A stretch of DNA of 56,591 bases from Bacteroidales bacterium H4. Lineage in GTDB: Bacteria; Bacteroidota; Bacteroidia; Bacteroidales; Muribaculaceae. The stretch is taken from contig DAAP01000042.1 in the NCBI GenBank assembly GCA_001701165.1, positions 1 through 56,591 of the forward strand, given 5' to 3'. Positions within the stretch are counted from its first letter, which is position 1, and each line of letters opens with the position of its first letter. The notes under the pieces are model-generated. The model was not told the DNA's origin. It ran no database searches and worked only from the letters and a program-made list of their open reading frames with translations. Positions 23,593 through 33,911 of this stretch are shown here, piece by piece. The position numbers and the translations under genes are program-made.

Positions 23593-24341
23593 GCCGACGG
23601 GCAAATATATTATTACGCCTGATTGCCACGGCCGCCGTGGCATTCTGTACCGCCGTCCCCGTAAAGGCCGGTAGTCAGACACCGTCCGAAAGCGACACGC
23701 TGCATATCGCAGCCATGGAGACCCCGATGACCGTCGAGACACCCGTGGCCGTCGGCGACAGCAGCATTTTAGGCATGGACACCCTCAGCGTAGTCGGCGA
23801 ATTTGATCCCTTCGGTGACTACGACCTATGGGAAGAGCGCGAAGTCGCCTTCAACCCTTCGCCCACACGCGCCGTATGGATGTCGGCACTATTTCCCGGA
23901 CTGGGCCAGATATACAACCGCCGCTGGTGGAAACTGCCACTCGTGGCCGGCGGATTTATGGGCCTGGGCTACGGCGTATCTTGGAACAACAAGATGCTCA
24001 AGGACTACCAGCAAGCCTATCGCGATATCATGGACAACGACCCGGCCACGCGGTCGTACATGAATTTCTTTCCGCCCACCACCACCGAGGACTCGCTGGA
24101 CAAGCAATGGCTCACCAATCTACTCAAAAGCCGCAAAAACTTCTACCGCCGCAACCGCGACCTCTGCATCATATCCATGGTCGGAGTGTACCTGCTGGCG
24201 ATGCTTGACGCCTACGTCGATGCTTCGCTGTCGCATTTTGACATCACACCCGACCTATCCATGGACGTACACCCGGCCGTAATACCCGATGCACGATCAC
24301 GGCTTCCGGGATTCGGGCTATGTTGGGCCATAAGTTTTTGA
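23589..24341 (+). CDS. DUF5683 family protein with TTG start
   Basis: A 250-residue protein. It starts with TTG overlapping the ParB stop (TTGA), which keeps a clear signal peptide (L-L-R-L-I-A-T-A-A-V-A-F); the next ATG in frame, at about residue 42, would remove it. The DUF5683 core F-P-G-L-G-Q-I-Y-N-R-R-W-W-K is near residues 103-116, with membrane segments around 116-132 and 198-214. Function unknown. The order parA-parB-DUF5683-lytic transglycosylase is common in Bacteroidetes as I recall. Translational coupling to parB is likely. Confidence 0.85.
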   Translation: MSRRANILLRLIATAAVAFCTAVPVKAGSQTPSESDTLHIAAMETPMTVETPVAVGDSSILGMDTLSVVGEFDPFGDYDLWEEREVAFNPSPTRAVWMSALFPGLGQIYNRRWWKLPLVAGGFMGLGYGVSWNNKMLKDYQQAYRDIMDNDPATRSYMNFFPPTTTEDSLDKQWLTNLLKSRKNFYRRNRDLCIISMVGVYLLAMLDAYVDASLSHFDITPDLSMDVHPAVIPDARSRLPGFGLCWAISF

Positions 24342-24407
24342 CACACAACCGCAAGCCTGCATTTCCATACATCCCGCCAACCATTAACGCAAAACCAATC
24401 CCCGCCA

Positions 24408-26126
24408 ATGAACAAAATAAAGACACGCCTCATAGCCGCCACAGTTGCCACCATCCTTGGCACCTGGACATCCTCCGCCGCACTGACCGTGCGCTCCATA
24501 GCCGCCGATACCATCAACGCCGACAACATCGTTGTCCCCGAAAGCTTCGAAATCGATACGCATGCAATGATGCAGAGCTGGTATCTAACCAACTACGCCG
24601 TGCTCGACCGCAACGCCGACCGCCGTGCCAACGTCCCCACCACCGATCAGGAATACATCGACCGCCTGCAACGCATGCCCGCCGTCATCGAAATGCCCTA
24701 CAACAAGATTGTACGTGCATTCATCGACATGTACGTTGAGCGCAAGAAGTCGTTGGTCGAATCGATGCTTGGCATGAGCCTCTACTACATGCCCATCTTC
24801 GAACAAGCGCTGGACAAGTACGGCATGCCCATGGAGCTCAAGTACCTGCCCATTATCGAATCGGCGCTCAACCCCACGGCCGTATCACGCGCCGGCGCCA
24901 CCGGACTATGGCAATTCATGCTTGACACGGCCAAAGGATTGGGGCTCGAAATCAATTCGCTGGTAGACCAGCGCCGCGACCCCTACCTTTCCTCGGACGC
25001 CGCAGCACGCTACCTCAAACAGCTATACAACAGCTACGGCGACTGGTCACTGGCCATCGCCGCCTACAACTGCGGCCCCGGCAACGTCAACAAGGCCCTG
25101 CGCCGTGCCGGAGGAGGCAAAAAAGATTTCTGGGAAATATACCCCTTCCTACCCCGTGAGACACGCGACTACATCCCGGCATTCATAGCCGCCAACTATG
25201 CCATGACCTATTACAACCACCATAACATCTCGCCGGCACTGGCATCGCGTCCCATCGTCACAGACACCGTACACGTCAACAAGCGCGTCCATTTCCAACA
25301 GATTTCGGACGTCATGGGCATATCTATGGACGAATTGCGCGTGCTCAATCCCCAATACCGCACCGACGTCATCCCGGGAGATATCCACCCATACGCTCTC
25401 ATCCTCCCCAACATTCAAGCCTACTGCTATATAGCCAACGAAGACTCCATAGTCAACCATAACGCCGAGCTGTATGCCCGACGCGATGTCGTCGAGCCAT
25501 CCACCGGCACCACCGTCACCGCCGGAGACGGCGGCCAATATGTCGAAGAAGTCATCGTCAAATACCACAAGGTGCGCCGCGGCGAAAACCTTGCATCCAT
25601 TGCGCGCCGCTATGGCGTCAGTCAGCAGTCCATACGCCGTACCAACGGCATAGGCCGCCGCGTACGCCGAGGTCAAACACTGCGCATCAACACCATACAG
25701 CGCCGCTATGTGCCCGCGCCCGCACAGCAGGACAGCACAGCCACGCCCGACACCAAGCCGCAAGTGGCTGCAGCCGACACCGTACCAGACACCAAGACCA
25801 ACGAAACGGCCGAACCCACACCGCAGACACGTCAGGTGACCGATGCAATGTCCAACGCCAAAAACAACGACAAGAAAAATGACAACGGCCGCAAAAACTC
25901 GCGCAAAAAGAACGAGAGCAAACCCGTCAAGCACAAAGTCTCCTCGGGCGAAAACCTCACCAAGATAGCCAAGCGCTATGGCATCACCGTAGATCAACTG
26001 CGTAGCGCCAACAACATCTCCGGAGACAACATCCAAGCCGGGCAGACACTTACCATACCCTCCAAGGACGTCAAGTCAGGCAAAAAGAGCTCATCCAAGA
26101 AGAAAAGCCGCCGTCGCCGCCGCTAA
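24408..26126 (+). CDS. mltD: MltD-like membrane-bound lytic transglycosylase with LysM repeats
   Basis: A 572-residue periplasmic peptidoglycan lyase. After a signal peptide, the SLT (family 1) domain covers about 125-250, with the catalytic glutamate in L-P-I-I-E-S-A-L-N-P and the downstream G-A-T-G-L-W-Q-F-M and A-A-Y-N-C-G-P-G-N motifs. Two LysM modules for glycan binding lie near 385-425 and 507-550. A low-complexity Lys/Asn/Asp linker separates them. The C-terminus is a Lys/Arg/Ser tail ending in R-R-R-R-R. Its place after parAB-DUF5683 links cell-wall remodelling to chromosome segregation only by context. Confidence 0.92.
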   Translation: MNKIKTRLIAATVATILGTWTSSAALTVRSIAADTINADNIVVPESFEIDTHAMMQSWYLTNYAVLDRNADRRANVPTTDQEYIDRLQRMPAVIEMPYNKIVRAFIDMYVERKKSLVESMLGMSLYYMPIFEQALDKYGMPMELKYLPIIESALNPTAVSRAGATGLWQFMLDTAKGLGLEINSLVDQRRDPYLSSDAAARYLKQLYNSYGDWSLAIAAYNCGPGNVNKALRRAGGGKKDFWEIYPFLPRETRDYIPAFIAANYAMTYYNHHNISPALASRPIVTDTVHVNKRVHFQQISDVMGISMDELRVLNPQYRTDVIPGDIHPYALILPNIQAYCYIANEDSIVNHNAELYARRDVVEPSTGTTVTAGDGGQYVEEVIVKYHKVRRGENLASIARRYGVSQQSIRRTNGIGRRVRRGQTLRINTIQRRYVPAPAQQDSTATPDTKPQVAAADTVPDTKTNETAEPTPQTRQVTDAMSNAKNNDKKNDNGRKNSRKKNESKPVKHKVSSGENLTKIAKRYGITVDQLRSANNISGDNIQAGQTLTIPSKDVKSGKKSSSKKKSRRRRR

Positions 26127-26177
26127 TCAACAACCACATTCTAACTGCATATACGCACCTTAGTTCCATATAATATT

Positions 26178-28205
26178 ATGAGTACAAAAGTCCCGGCATC
26201 CGATTCCGATGCCATCTTCGAGCAAAAGGCCCAAGCGCCTTATACCCCGGCGGAGTCCTGTCCTCCGGCGGACGCCGACCCCATCGACCTGCCCGAAAAC
26301 GCCTTCCGCGAACTCGGCAAAGACGAGAACTATCGTCCCGTGATGCACCCCGCGCGCCAATACGCCGAAGTCACGCCCTACTCCGTCATCATGGGCCTGA
26401 TTTTGGCAGTGGTATTCAGCGCCGCTGCCGCATACCTCGGGCTCAAAGTCGGCCAAGTATTCGAGGCCGCCATACCCATCGCTATCATAGCCGTAGGCTT
26501 CAGCAACTGGCGCAAAGTCCAAAACCCACTGGGCCAAAACGTCATCATCCAATCCATAGGCGCATGCTCGGGCGTCATCGTTGCCGGCGCCATCTTTACC
26601 CTGCCGGCGCTCTACATCCTGCAAGCCAAGTTCCCCGAGATTTCGGTCAACTTCATACAGATATTCCTCAGCTCGCTCTTCGGCGGCGTTCTGGGTATAC
26701 TATTCTTCATACCCTTCCGACGCTACTTCGTCAAGGACATGCATGGCAAGTATCCATTTCCCGAAGCGACAGCCACGACACAGGTGCTCATCAGCGGCAA
26801 CGCCTCCGGCGCTCAATCTCAATCGCGTGTGCTGATTATTGCAGCCCTCATCGGCGGCCTGTATGACTACATCGTCGCCACATTCGGTGTATGGTCCGAA
26901 ACCATCACCACCACCGCCTACAGCTGGGGACACGCCATCGCCGAAAAATTCAAATTTGTATTTTCGTGCAACACCGGCGCTGCCGTCCTTGGCTTGGGAT
27001 ACATCGTGGGGCTAAAATATGCCTTCGTTATCTTTGCCGGCAGTATCTTCGTATGGTGGTTCATCATCCCGCTGATGGGCAGCGACTTCGGCTCTCCCCA
27101 ATTTGCCGGGATGATGCCTGACGAAATATTCAAGCAAGTACGCGGCATCGGCATCGGCGGTATAGCCATGGCCGGCATCATCGGCATCATCAAGTCCTGG
27201 GGCGTCATACGCGAAGCCGTGGGTCTCGCCTCCAAAGAATTCAAGGGCAAAACAAGCGCTCAGAAGCCCGTACGCTGGCAACTGGACATCTCGATGAAGC
27301 ACATCACCTATTTCATCGCTTTGGCCCTTGTGGCAGTGCTGCTGTTCTTCTGGCTCGGCGTCATCCACACTTTCTGGCAGGCAGCCATCGCATGGCTGGT
27401 AGTCACGGTCATTGCCTTCCTGTTCACCACCGTGGCTGCCAATGCTATAGCCATCGTGGGCAGTAACCCCGTAAGCGGTATGACCCTGATGACACTCATC
27501 ATCGCCTCCGCCGTGTTTGTCGCCATAGGGCTCAACGGCACCAATGGAATTGTGGCCGCCATGGTACTCGGCGGCGTGGTCTGCACCGCGCTGTCCATGG
27601 CCGGCGGCTTCGTCACCGATCTCAAAATCGGTTACTGGCTTGGCTCGACACCGCGCAAGCAGGAAAGCTGGAAATTCCTGGGGACTCTGGTGAGCGCAGC
27701 TACCGTAGGCGGCGTCATTCTGATGCTTAGCAAGGTATACGGCTTTGGCGAAAACGGTCTGGCAGCTCCTCAGGCAAGTGCCATGGCCAGTGTCATCGAG
27801 CCTATGATGATGGGCGGATCGACACCCTGGATTTTGTATATCGTCGGCGCCATACTCGCCATACTTCTCAACTGGCTGGGCGTTCCGGCTCTGGCTTTCT
27901 GCCTTGGCATGTTCCTGCCGTTACACCTCAACACCCCGATGCTTGTCGGCGGCTTGATATCCTGGTTTGTAAAACGCTCGTCCAAAGATAAAGAAGTCTG
28001 CCGTCGCCGCAGTGACCGTGGCACACTGATATCCTCCGGCCTTATCGCCGGCGGTGCCTTATTCGGCGTATTCTCGGCCATCACCGTACTTTGCGGACAC
28101 GAAGCGCCATCCAACGGCGGCGAATTTCTGCCTCAGATACTCGGCATCGTAGCATATGCCTGCATCATAGGCTACTTGTACATATCTTCACGCAAGGCTA
28201 AGTAA
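26178..28205 (+). CDS. OPT family oligopeptide transporter
   Basis: A 675-residue inner-membrane protein of the OPT (oligopeptide transporter) family, with about 15 membrane segments starting at residue 72. The N-terminal 60 residues are soluble and acidic. Family-like segments include Y-L-G-L-K-V-G-Q-V-F-E-A-A-I-P and Y-P-F-P-E-A-T-A-T. OPT proteins import short peptides or metal-siderophore chelates with protons. Substrate unknown. Short gaps on both sides suggest a run of housekeeping genes rather than one fixed operon. Confidence 0.9.
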   Translation: MSTKVPASDSDAIFEQKAQAPYTPAESCPPADADPIDLPENAFRELGKDENYRPVMHPARQYAEVTPYSVIMGLILAVVFSAAAAYLGLKVGQVFEAAIPIAIIAVGFSNWRKVQNPLGQNVIIQSIGACSGVIVAGAIFTLPALYILQAKFPEISVNFIQIFLSSLFGGVLGILFFIPFRRYFVKDMHGKYPFPEATATTQVLISGNASGAQSQSRVLIIAALIGGLYDYIVATFGVWSETITTTAYSWGHAIAEKFKFVFSCNTGAAVLGLGYIVGLKYAFVIFAGSIFVWWFIIPLMGSDFGSPQFAGMMPDEIFKQVRGIGIGGIAMAGIIGIIKSWGVIREAVGLASKEFKGKTSAQKPVRWQLDISMKHITYFIALALVAVLLFFWLGVIHTFWQAAIAWLVVTVIAFLFTTVAANAIAIVGSNPVSGMTLMTLIIASAVFVAIGLNGTNGIVAAMVLGGVVCTALSMAGGFVTDLKIGYWLGSTPRKQESWKFLGTLVSAATVGGVILMLSKVYGFGENGLAAPQASAMASVIEPMMMGGSTPWILYIVGAILAILLNWLGVPALAFCLGMFLPLHLNTPMLVGGLISWFVKRSSKDKEVCRRRSDRGTLISSGLIAGGALFGVFSAITVLCGHEAPSNGGEFLPQILGIVAYACIIGYLYISSRKAK

Positions 28206-28241
28206 CTGACGAACCATCACACACAGCATAAAACAGGCCCC

Positions 28242-29552
28242 ATGTCCCGGCGCATCATAGCGCTGGCATGGCCATCCATAGCCACCAACGTCACCACGCC
28301 GTTGATGGCTATGGTTGATTTGGCCATTGTGGGACACCTTGGCGGCATGGCTTCCATCGGAGCCGTGGCCATAGGCGGCGCGATATTCAACATGCTATAT
28401 TGGCTCACCAACTTCCTGCGCATGGGCACCTCGGGCTTCACGGCACAAGCCCACGGCAGCGGCGACAAAGCCGCTATGGCCGGCACGCTGGCCCGTGCAC
28501 TGACCGTGGCGCTGGCCCTGTCACTGCCCATGATTGCTTTCTCGGGACTCATTGCCGACGGTATGCAAGCCTTTATGGCGCCCGAAGGCGGCGCCACTGT
28601 CGAGCAGGCACGACGATACTTCGGCACAGCAATTTGGGGCGCCCCCGCAGTACTGGCCACCTATTCACTGTCCGGATGGTTCACCGGGATGCAAGACACA
28701 CGTCCCATTCTGCTGATGGCCGTGGTACAAAACGTGCTCAATGTCATAATATCGCTCGCGCTGGTGTACGCCCTCGACATGGACATCGAAGGCGTCGCTT
28801 TGGGTACCGCCATATCACAGTGGATAGGCGCCGGCACCGGGCTGGCTGTCAGTGCAAGGCTGCGACGCCGCACCGACATGCCGTCCATGCGTAAGGCCAT
28901 ACGACACGCCGGGGTATCGCTCGGGCGCTTTTTTCGCGTCAACGGCGACATCTTTCTGCGCACACTGTGCTTGGTGTGCGTCACCCTATGGTTTACGCGT
29001 CAGGGGGCACGCATAGGTGCCGATGTTCTGGCAGCCAACGCCTTACTTATGCAGCTGTTCATGCTGTTCTCGTTCTTTATGGACGGCTTTGCTTTTGCCG
29101 GTGAAGCATTGGCCGGGCACCTCTACGGTGCCGGGGACGAGAGTTCGCTACAACGCTGTGTGCGCGTGCTGCTGCTTTGGGGCATTGCGCTGGCGGCGGC
29201 TGTATCTCTGCTATATGCCGTGGGCGGCAACGTCATCCTCGGACTACTGACAGACGACGCGATGGTCAGAGCCACCGCAGCCAAATACCTCCCATGGGCC
29301 GCCGCCGTTCCCATCTGCGGATTTATGGCCTTTGTATGGGACGGGGTGTTCGTAGGTCTGACCCTGACCCGGCAGATGCTGGCATCTATGGCCACAGCTA
29401 TGCTGGTATTTTTTGCCATAGGTGTCTGGCTACCCGTACCGAGCGTTGGGAACCACGCATTTGACACCAATGACACCTTATGGCTGGCCTTTAACATCTA
29501 CCTACTATGCCGAGGCATACTACAAGCCATATTGTTTGCCCGGCGATGCTGA
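28242..29552 (+). CDS. MATE family efflux transporter (DinF-like)
   Basis: A 436-residue MATE-type multidrug and toxin exporter with about 12 membrane segments. It begins I-I-A-L-A-W-P-S-I-A-T-N-V-T-T-P-L-M. The two halves show the family's pseudo-repeat, including M-V-D-L-A-I-V-G-H-L-G and M-G-T-S-G-F-T-A-Q-A. It should use a Na+ or H+ gradient to export cationic compounds. It lies 36 bases after the OPT gene. Confidence 0.88.
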   Translation: MSRRIIALAWPSIATNVTTPLMAMVDLAIVGHLGGMASIGAVAIGGAIFNMLYWLTNFLRMGTSGFTAQAHGSGDKAAMAGTLARALTVALALSLPMIAFSGLIADGMQAFMAPEGGATVEQARRYFGTAIWGAPAVLATYSLSGWFTGMQDTRPILLMAVVQNVLNVIISLALVYALDMDIEGVALGTAISQWIGAGTGLAVSARLRRRTDMPSMRKAIRHAGVSLGRFFRVNGDIFLRTLCLVCVTLWFTRQGARIGADVLAANALLMQLFMLFSFFMDGFAFAGEALAGHLYGAGDESSLQRCVRVLLLWGIALAAAVSLLYAVGGNVILGLLTDDAMVRATAAKYLPWAAAVPICGFMAFVWDGVFVGLTLTRQMLASMATAMLVFFAIGVWLPVPSVGNHAFDTNDTLWLAFNIYLLCRGILQAILFARRC

Positions 29553-29657
29553 CCGGAAGGCATCCATACCTATAGATACGCTTACTCATAAAGCATAAGT
29601 ACTATCTCCCCCTAAAAAAGCGCGGCACGCCGTGCAAAAAATACCTACTTTTGAGGA

Positions 29658-29688
29658 TTGTCTGTTCGACGGAGTGCGCTTAACTTTG
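29658..29688 (+). promoter_or_regulatory. Promoter of the TonB receptor operon
   Basis: TTG (29658-29660), 20 bases, TAACTTTG (29681-29688). It overlaps the longest reading frame start, so translation must begin further down at 29769. Expected transcription start is near 29695. Confidence 0.65.
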
Positions 29689-29768
29689 CGGCCGATAATA
29701 GAGAGCCTTTTGCCTCATTATGCCACCCTTTTAATGAGCCTAACGGCGCAACGCCACAGAGCATACAC

Positions 29769-32546
29769 ATGAACACCTCCACAATCAGACGCATATTTGC
29801 GACATCGGTTGTCCTGACAGCCGCCATACACACAGCATTAGCTGTGCGACTTAGCGGACGCGTTGTCGATAAAGCCGACGGCGAGCCGCTGGCTTTTGCC
29901 TCCATCGAAGTCAATCCGGGCAAGCATGTCATGGCCACAGATGCCGACGGACGTTGGAATATGGACATCCCCGGCGGCAAGTACACCGTCACGGCATCCT
30001 ACGTCGGCTACGCCACCAAGAGCCGGGTCGTCACGCTCACCGATGCCATCGCATTGGACATCCGGCTGGAAACATCCGCCACTGTCCTGGGACAAGTGAC
30101 CATTACTGCACGCGAAAACCGCGGCATAACCACCTCGTCGCGTATCGACCGCTCAGCCATGGAGCACCTGCAACCCACAAGTTTCACCGACATACTCGAA
30201 CTGCTGCCCGGCGGAATATCCAAAAATCCCGACATGGGATCGGTCAACACTATCACGTTGCGTGAGACAGGCGCCGTCAGCGCCACCGGCGAGCGCAGTT
30301 CTCTGTCTTCGCAGTACGCCACCACATCCATGGGCACAGCCTTTGTGGTAGACGGAGCGCCCATCAACACCGATGCAAACATCCAGAGCATACCCGCGTC
30401 CACAACATCAGACCCGGAGAGCCGGCGCGATATCACCAACCGCGGCGTCGATATGCGCACCATATCCACAGACAACATCGAAAGCGTAGAGATTGTCCGC
30501 GGTATCCCCTCGGCCGAATACGGCAATCTCACCTCCGGCGTTGTAAACATCAAGCGCATAGCGCGTGCCACGCCGTTCACAGCACGTCTGAAAGTAGACG
30601 AATACTCCAAACTATTCTCCTTTGGCAAAGGCCTGGCCTTGGGCAAGCACGTGCTCAATATCGATGCCGGATGGCTGGATAGCAAGACCGACCCGCGCGA
30701 CAATCTCGAAAACTACAAGCGTGCCAACGCTTCACTGCGCTCGCGCCTGCACTGGGATGCCCCATCCGTCACTACGCTATGGAATATCGGTGCCGACTAC
30801 ACCGGCAGTTTCGACAATGCCAAAGTCGACCCCGATATCAACTATAACCGCGTAGACGAATACCGAACACGCTACAATCGCATAGCCTTGACATCGAACC
30901 TCAACTTCAATTTCAAGAAAACACTGTGGTTGAGCGCAGTGCACATCTCCACAGCCTTCTCTTACCAGCACGACCGTCTGGAACGCACGCTGCTGGTATC
31001 GCCGCGCCGCGCCGCCGTGGCCCCTACGTCTTACGATTCGGGAGTGCATGATGGCAAGCTGTTGCTGGGCGAATACATCGCCGATTACGCCAACGACGGA
31101 CAGCCGCTAAGCCTATACCTGAAGGCTCGCGCCGGCGGAGCTCTGGGCTCGGACGCGGCACGTCATGCCTGGAAATTCGGCGTAGAGTACACCCTCTCGA
31201 AAAATATCGGCGACGGACAGGTCTACGACCTCGAACGCCCGCTCTCGGCCTCATGGCAGACACGCCCGCGCGCATTCAAGGACATCCCGGCGCTACACGT
31301 CGTCTCAATGTTCTTGGAAGACAATTTCACCGCCATAATCGGACGCAACACCTTGGAGCTGCAAGGCGGAGTACGCACCATCCAATTGGCCGGACTCCCC
31401 GGCGAGCGATACCTCAGCGGACGCATATACCTGGATCCGCGCGTCAATGCCGTATGGCGCTTCGCGGCCACCGCCGATGGCTTCAAGCCCTGGATTGCCG
31501 GCGGATGGGGGCTGACAACGCGTATGCCTACAGCCGACCAGTTATACCCGCAGAACGTCTACCTGGACTTCATGCAACTAAACTATTATAGTCCCTCCGA
31601 CCCGTCAAGGCTGAGCCGCATCAACCTGCGCACATATATAGAGTCGCCCGTCAATAACGACCTGCGTGCCGCACGAAACCGCAAATGGGAAGTACGCGCC
31701 GGATTCAACTGGCGCGGCAACGAATTCTCCGTCACCTATTTTGACGAGCACATGTCTTCGGGGTTCCGTTACTCACCCCGCTACAGCGCCTACGCCTACC
31801 GCCAATATGACGCCACAGCCATAGATCCATCCACGCTCACGGCGCCGCCGGCCCTTGAGGACCTGCCTTATACCGACACGAGCATTCTCGGCGGGTACTC
31901 GCGCGTCACCAACGGCAGCCGCATTGACAAACGAGGCCTCGAATTCCAACTCAATACCGTACGATGGAAGGCCCTCGAAACATCACTGATAATCACCGGT
32001 GCATGGTTTCGCACACGGTACAGCAATTCGCAAGACATGATGACACCCGTGTCCGCCACCATAGGCAACACCGCCGTAAGCGACAAGTTCATTGGCGTAT
32101 ACCCCACCGATGATGGACGCATCAACGAGCAATTCAGCACCAATTTCATGTTCGACACCCAAATACGGCGCTGGGGCCTTATATTTACCACTACAGTCCA
32201 ATGCCAATGGTGGCTCAAAACACGCCGCTTGCGCCAAAACGGCGTCCCATCACAATATCTCAGCGCCTACGACGGCTTGTACCACACGTACACCAAAGCC
32301 GATGCTCAAGACCCTGTACTGCGCACACTCATCATCAGCTACAACGATGAAAGCTTCCGTACTCAGACAGTGGCACCGGCAATATATGTCAACCTAAAGG
32401 CTACAAAGAAGATAGGCAATTGGATGAAGATTTCGGCCTTCGTAAACCGCATAATTGACTACCTGCCCTCATACCACAGCAACGGCATATTGCTGCGCCG
32501 CTACTCATCGGCATACTTCGGGATGGAGGCCAACCTGACATTCTAA
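29769..32546 (+). CDS. TonB-dependent receptor with carboxypeptidase-like N-domain
   Basis: A 925-residue outer-membrane receptor. The ATG at 29769 gives a clear signal peptide; an ATG at 29658 is ruled out by the promoter. A CarboxypepD_reg-like domain (about 26-105, L-S-G-R-V-V-D-K-A-D-G-E-P-L-A-F-A) precedes the plug (about 115-260, with I-E-S-V-E-I-V-R-G-I-P-S-A-E-Y-G-N-L-T-S-G). The barrel runs to the C-terminal phenylalanine. There is no SusD partner; instead a DUF4876 lipoprotein, a DUF6850 protein and an M16 protease follow. Substrate unknown; import of a protein or peptide ligand is a hypothesis. Confidence 0.9.
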   Translation: MNTSTIRRIFATSVVLTAAIHTALAVRLSGRVVDKADGEPLAFASIEVNPGKHVMATDADGRWNMDIPGGKYTVTASYVGYATKSRVVTLTDAIALDIRLETSATVLGQVTITARENRGITTSSRIDRSAMEHLQPTSFTDILELLPGGISKNPDMGSVNTITLRETGAVSATGERSSLSSQYATTSMGTAFVVDGAPINTDANIQSIPASTTSDPESRRDITNRGVDMRTISTDNIESVEIVRGIPSAEYGNLTSGVVNIKRIARATPFTARLKVDEYSKLFSFGKGLALGKHVLNIDAGWLDSKTDPRDNLENYKRANASLRSRLHWDAPSVTTLWNIGADYTGSFDNAKVDPDINYNRVDEYRTRYNRIALTSNLNFNFKKTLWLSAVHISTAFSYQHDRLERTLLVSPRRAAVAPTSYDSGVHDGKLLLGEYIADYANDGQPLSLYLKARAGGALGSDAARHAWKFGVEYTLSKNIGDGQVYDLERPLSASWQTRPRAFKDIPALHVVSMFLEDNFTAIIGRNTLELQGGVRTIQLAGLPGERYLSGRIYLDPRVNAVWRFAATADGFKPWIAGGWGLTTRMPTADQLYPQNVYLDFMQLNYYSPSDPSRLSRINLRTYIESPVNNDLRAARNRKWEVRAGFNWRGNEFSVTYFDEHMSSGFRYSPRYSAYAYRQYDATAIDPSTLTAPPALEDLPYTDTSILGGYSRVTNGSRIDKRGLEFQLNTVRWKALETSLIITGAWFRTRYSNSQDMMTPVSATIGNTAVSDKFIGVYPTDDGRINEQFSTNFMFDTQIRRWGLIFTTTVQCQWWLKTRRLRQNGVPSQYLSAYDGLYHTYTKADAQDPVLRTLIISYNDESFRTQTVAPAIYVNLKATKKIGNWMKISAFVNRIIDYLPSYHSNGILLRRYSSAYFGMEANLTF

Positions 32547-32633
32547 ACGGCAGAAAGCCCAAATCGGCGAAACGCCACATGCAAAACGCCGACAAACAGA
32601 TACATAAACCGCAACAAACACGCAACCAAAGAT

Positions 32634-33911
32634 ATGAAACCATTAAGAATCTTCACACTGCTGTGGCTCGCCATTGCCACACCGACACTTACATCCTGTG
32701 ATGATGACCCCGGGGCACAAAACATCGGGGTGTCCGTGATACTCACCCTTCCTTCAGACGTGGACGCATCCGCCCTGACAGACGCTACCTATACCTTTCA
32801 CAACGTTTCAACCGGCACGGACTACACATTCGGCAAGGACGAGCCGCTTAGCGTCCTACCCGGACTATATGACGTGGCATTTGAAGCTCATTACACCCTG
32901 ACAAACGGTAATAAAGCAACCCTGCGCGCCAACGCCCAAAGCGTCAATATCACCACCGGACAGACGTCCATAACCCTGTCCGCGTACTCCAATATCGAAA
33001 CAGACGACCTAATAATTTCCGAGATATTCTACACCGGTACAGTCACTTCCACCGGTAAGCAATACAACGGAGACCAATACGTCAAGCTGTACAACAATAC
33101 CGACCACGTAATATATGCCGATGGTCTCACTTTTTTCGAAAGTAAATTCCTGACTACCCAAAAGCTCAACTTCGAGCCGGACATCATGGCCGAAGCCATT
33201 ACCGTGGACGCCCTGTACACCATCCCGGGTAGCGGCAAAGACCATCCCGTACAGCCGGGCGAATACTTCATCCTCGCCGATGCAGGCATGGACCACCGCA
33301 ACGGCAACTCGCTGAGTTTCAACCTCTCGCACGCCGACTTCGAGTGGTATGACATCTCTTCAAGTCCCTCCAACATGGACATCGACACTCCCACTCCCAA
33401 CCTTGACAAATGGTACTGTTACACCAAAAGCTACTTCATCCTACACAACCGCGGCTTTAAGGCTTACGGTATCGCTCGAATACCCGTAGACAAGGAAACT
33501 TACCTCAAAGATTACTATTACACCTACAACTACGACCTAGTGACCTCCGCCGGCACCTTCCCTATGAGTCAGTCTGCTTATCGACTGCCTAACGAATGGG
33601 TGGTAGATGTAGTCAACCTCAGCATCGAATCGGACTACAAATGGACCGTAACCACACCCGTTCTGGACAGCGGATGGACATACTGCGGCACCATCGACAA
33701 GGACAAGACCCGCTACTTCCACGCCGTACGACGCAAGCTGTTGCACATCACCGAGAACGGCCGTGCCATATTCCAGGACACCAACAACAGCAGCCTCGAC
33801 TTCAACGGACATGTCACACCCAGCGAAATCGAAAACCAAGGCACTGCCGTGGACGTCAGCGGTAAAACGGCCGACACTCGCACTTATGACGGAGTAACGC
33901 CCATAAAATGA
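32634..33911 (+). CDS. DUF4876 lipoprotein
   Basis: A 425-residue lipoprotein (T-L-T-S-C, Cys22). An N-terminal beta-sandwich (about 30-120) contains T-Y-T-F-H-N and V-L-P-G-L-Y-D-V-A-F-E-A. A larger domain follows that opens I-S-E-I-F-Y-T-G ... Y-V-K-L-Y-N-N-T-D, reminiscent of a lamin-tail-like (LTD) fold. I assign it to DUF4876 from memory. It probably sits on the outer membrane beside the TonB receptor, capturing the ligand, as SusD does for SusC; that is inference. It overlaps the next gene by 4 bases. Confidence 0.8.
   Translation: MKPLRIFTLLWLAIATPTLTSCDDDPGAQNIGVSVILTLPSDVDASALTDATYTFHNVSTGTDYTFGKDEPLSVLPGLYDVAFEAHYTLTNGNKATLRANAQSVNITTGQTSITLSAYSNIETDDLIISEIFYTGTVTSTGKQYNGDQYVKLYNNTDHVIYADGLTFFESKFLTTQKLNFEPDIMAEAITVDALYTIPGSGKDHPVQPGEYFILADAGMDHRNGNSLSFNLSHADFEWYDISSSPSNMDIDTPTPNLDKWYCYTKSYFILHNRGFKAYGIARIPVDKETYLKDYYYTYNYDLVTSAGTFPMSQSAYRLPNEWVVDVVNLSIESDYKWTVTTPVLDSGWTYCGTIDKDKTRYFHAVRRKLLHITENGRAIFQDTNNSSLDFNGHVTPSEIENQGTAVDVSGKTADTRTYDGVTPIK

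Noticed and set aside
21438..23600. Canonical parS near parAB
   Set aside because: No TGTTTCACGTGAAACA-type palindrome was found by eye; only the swapped half-sites at 21691-21711.
25149..26036. Minus-strand frame of 295 codons
   Set aside because: Antisense to the lytic transglycosylase, low-complexity hydrophobic product produced by the repeated codons.
29615..29646. Hairpin flanked by A-runs before the TonB operon
   Set aside because: It would terminate only minus-strand transcripts, and no minus-strand gene lies upstream; too short to claim a function.
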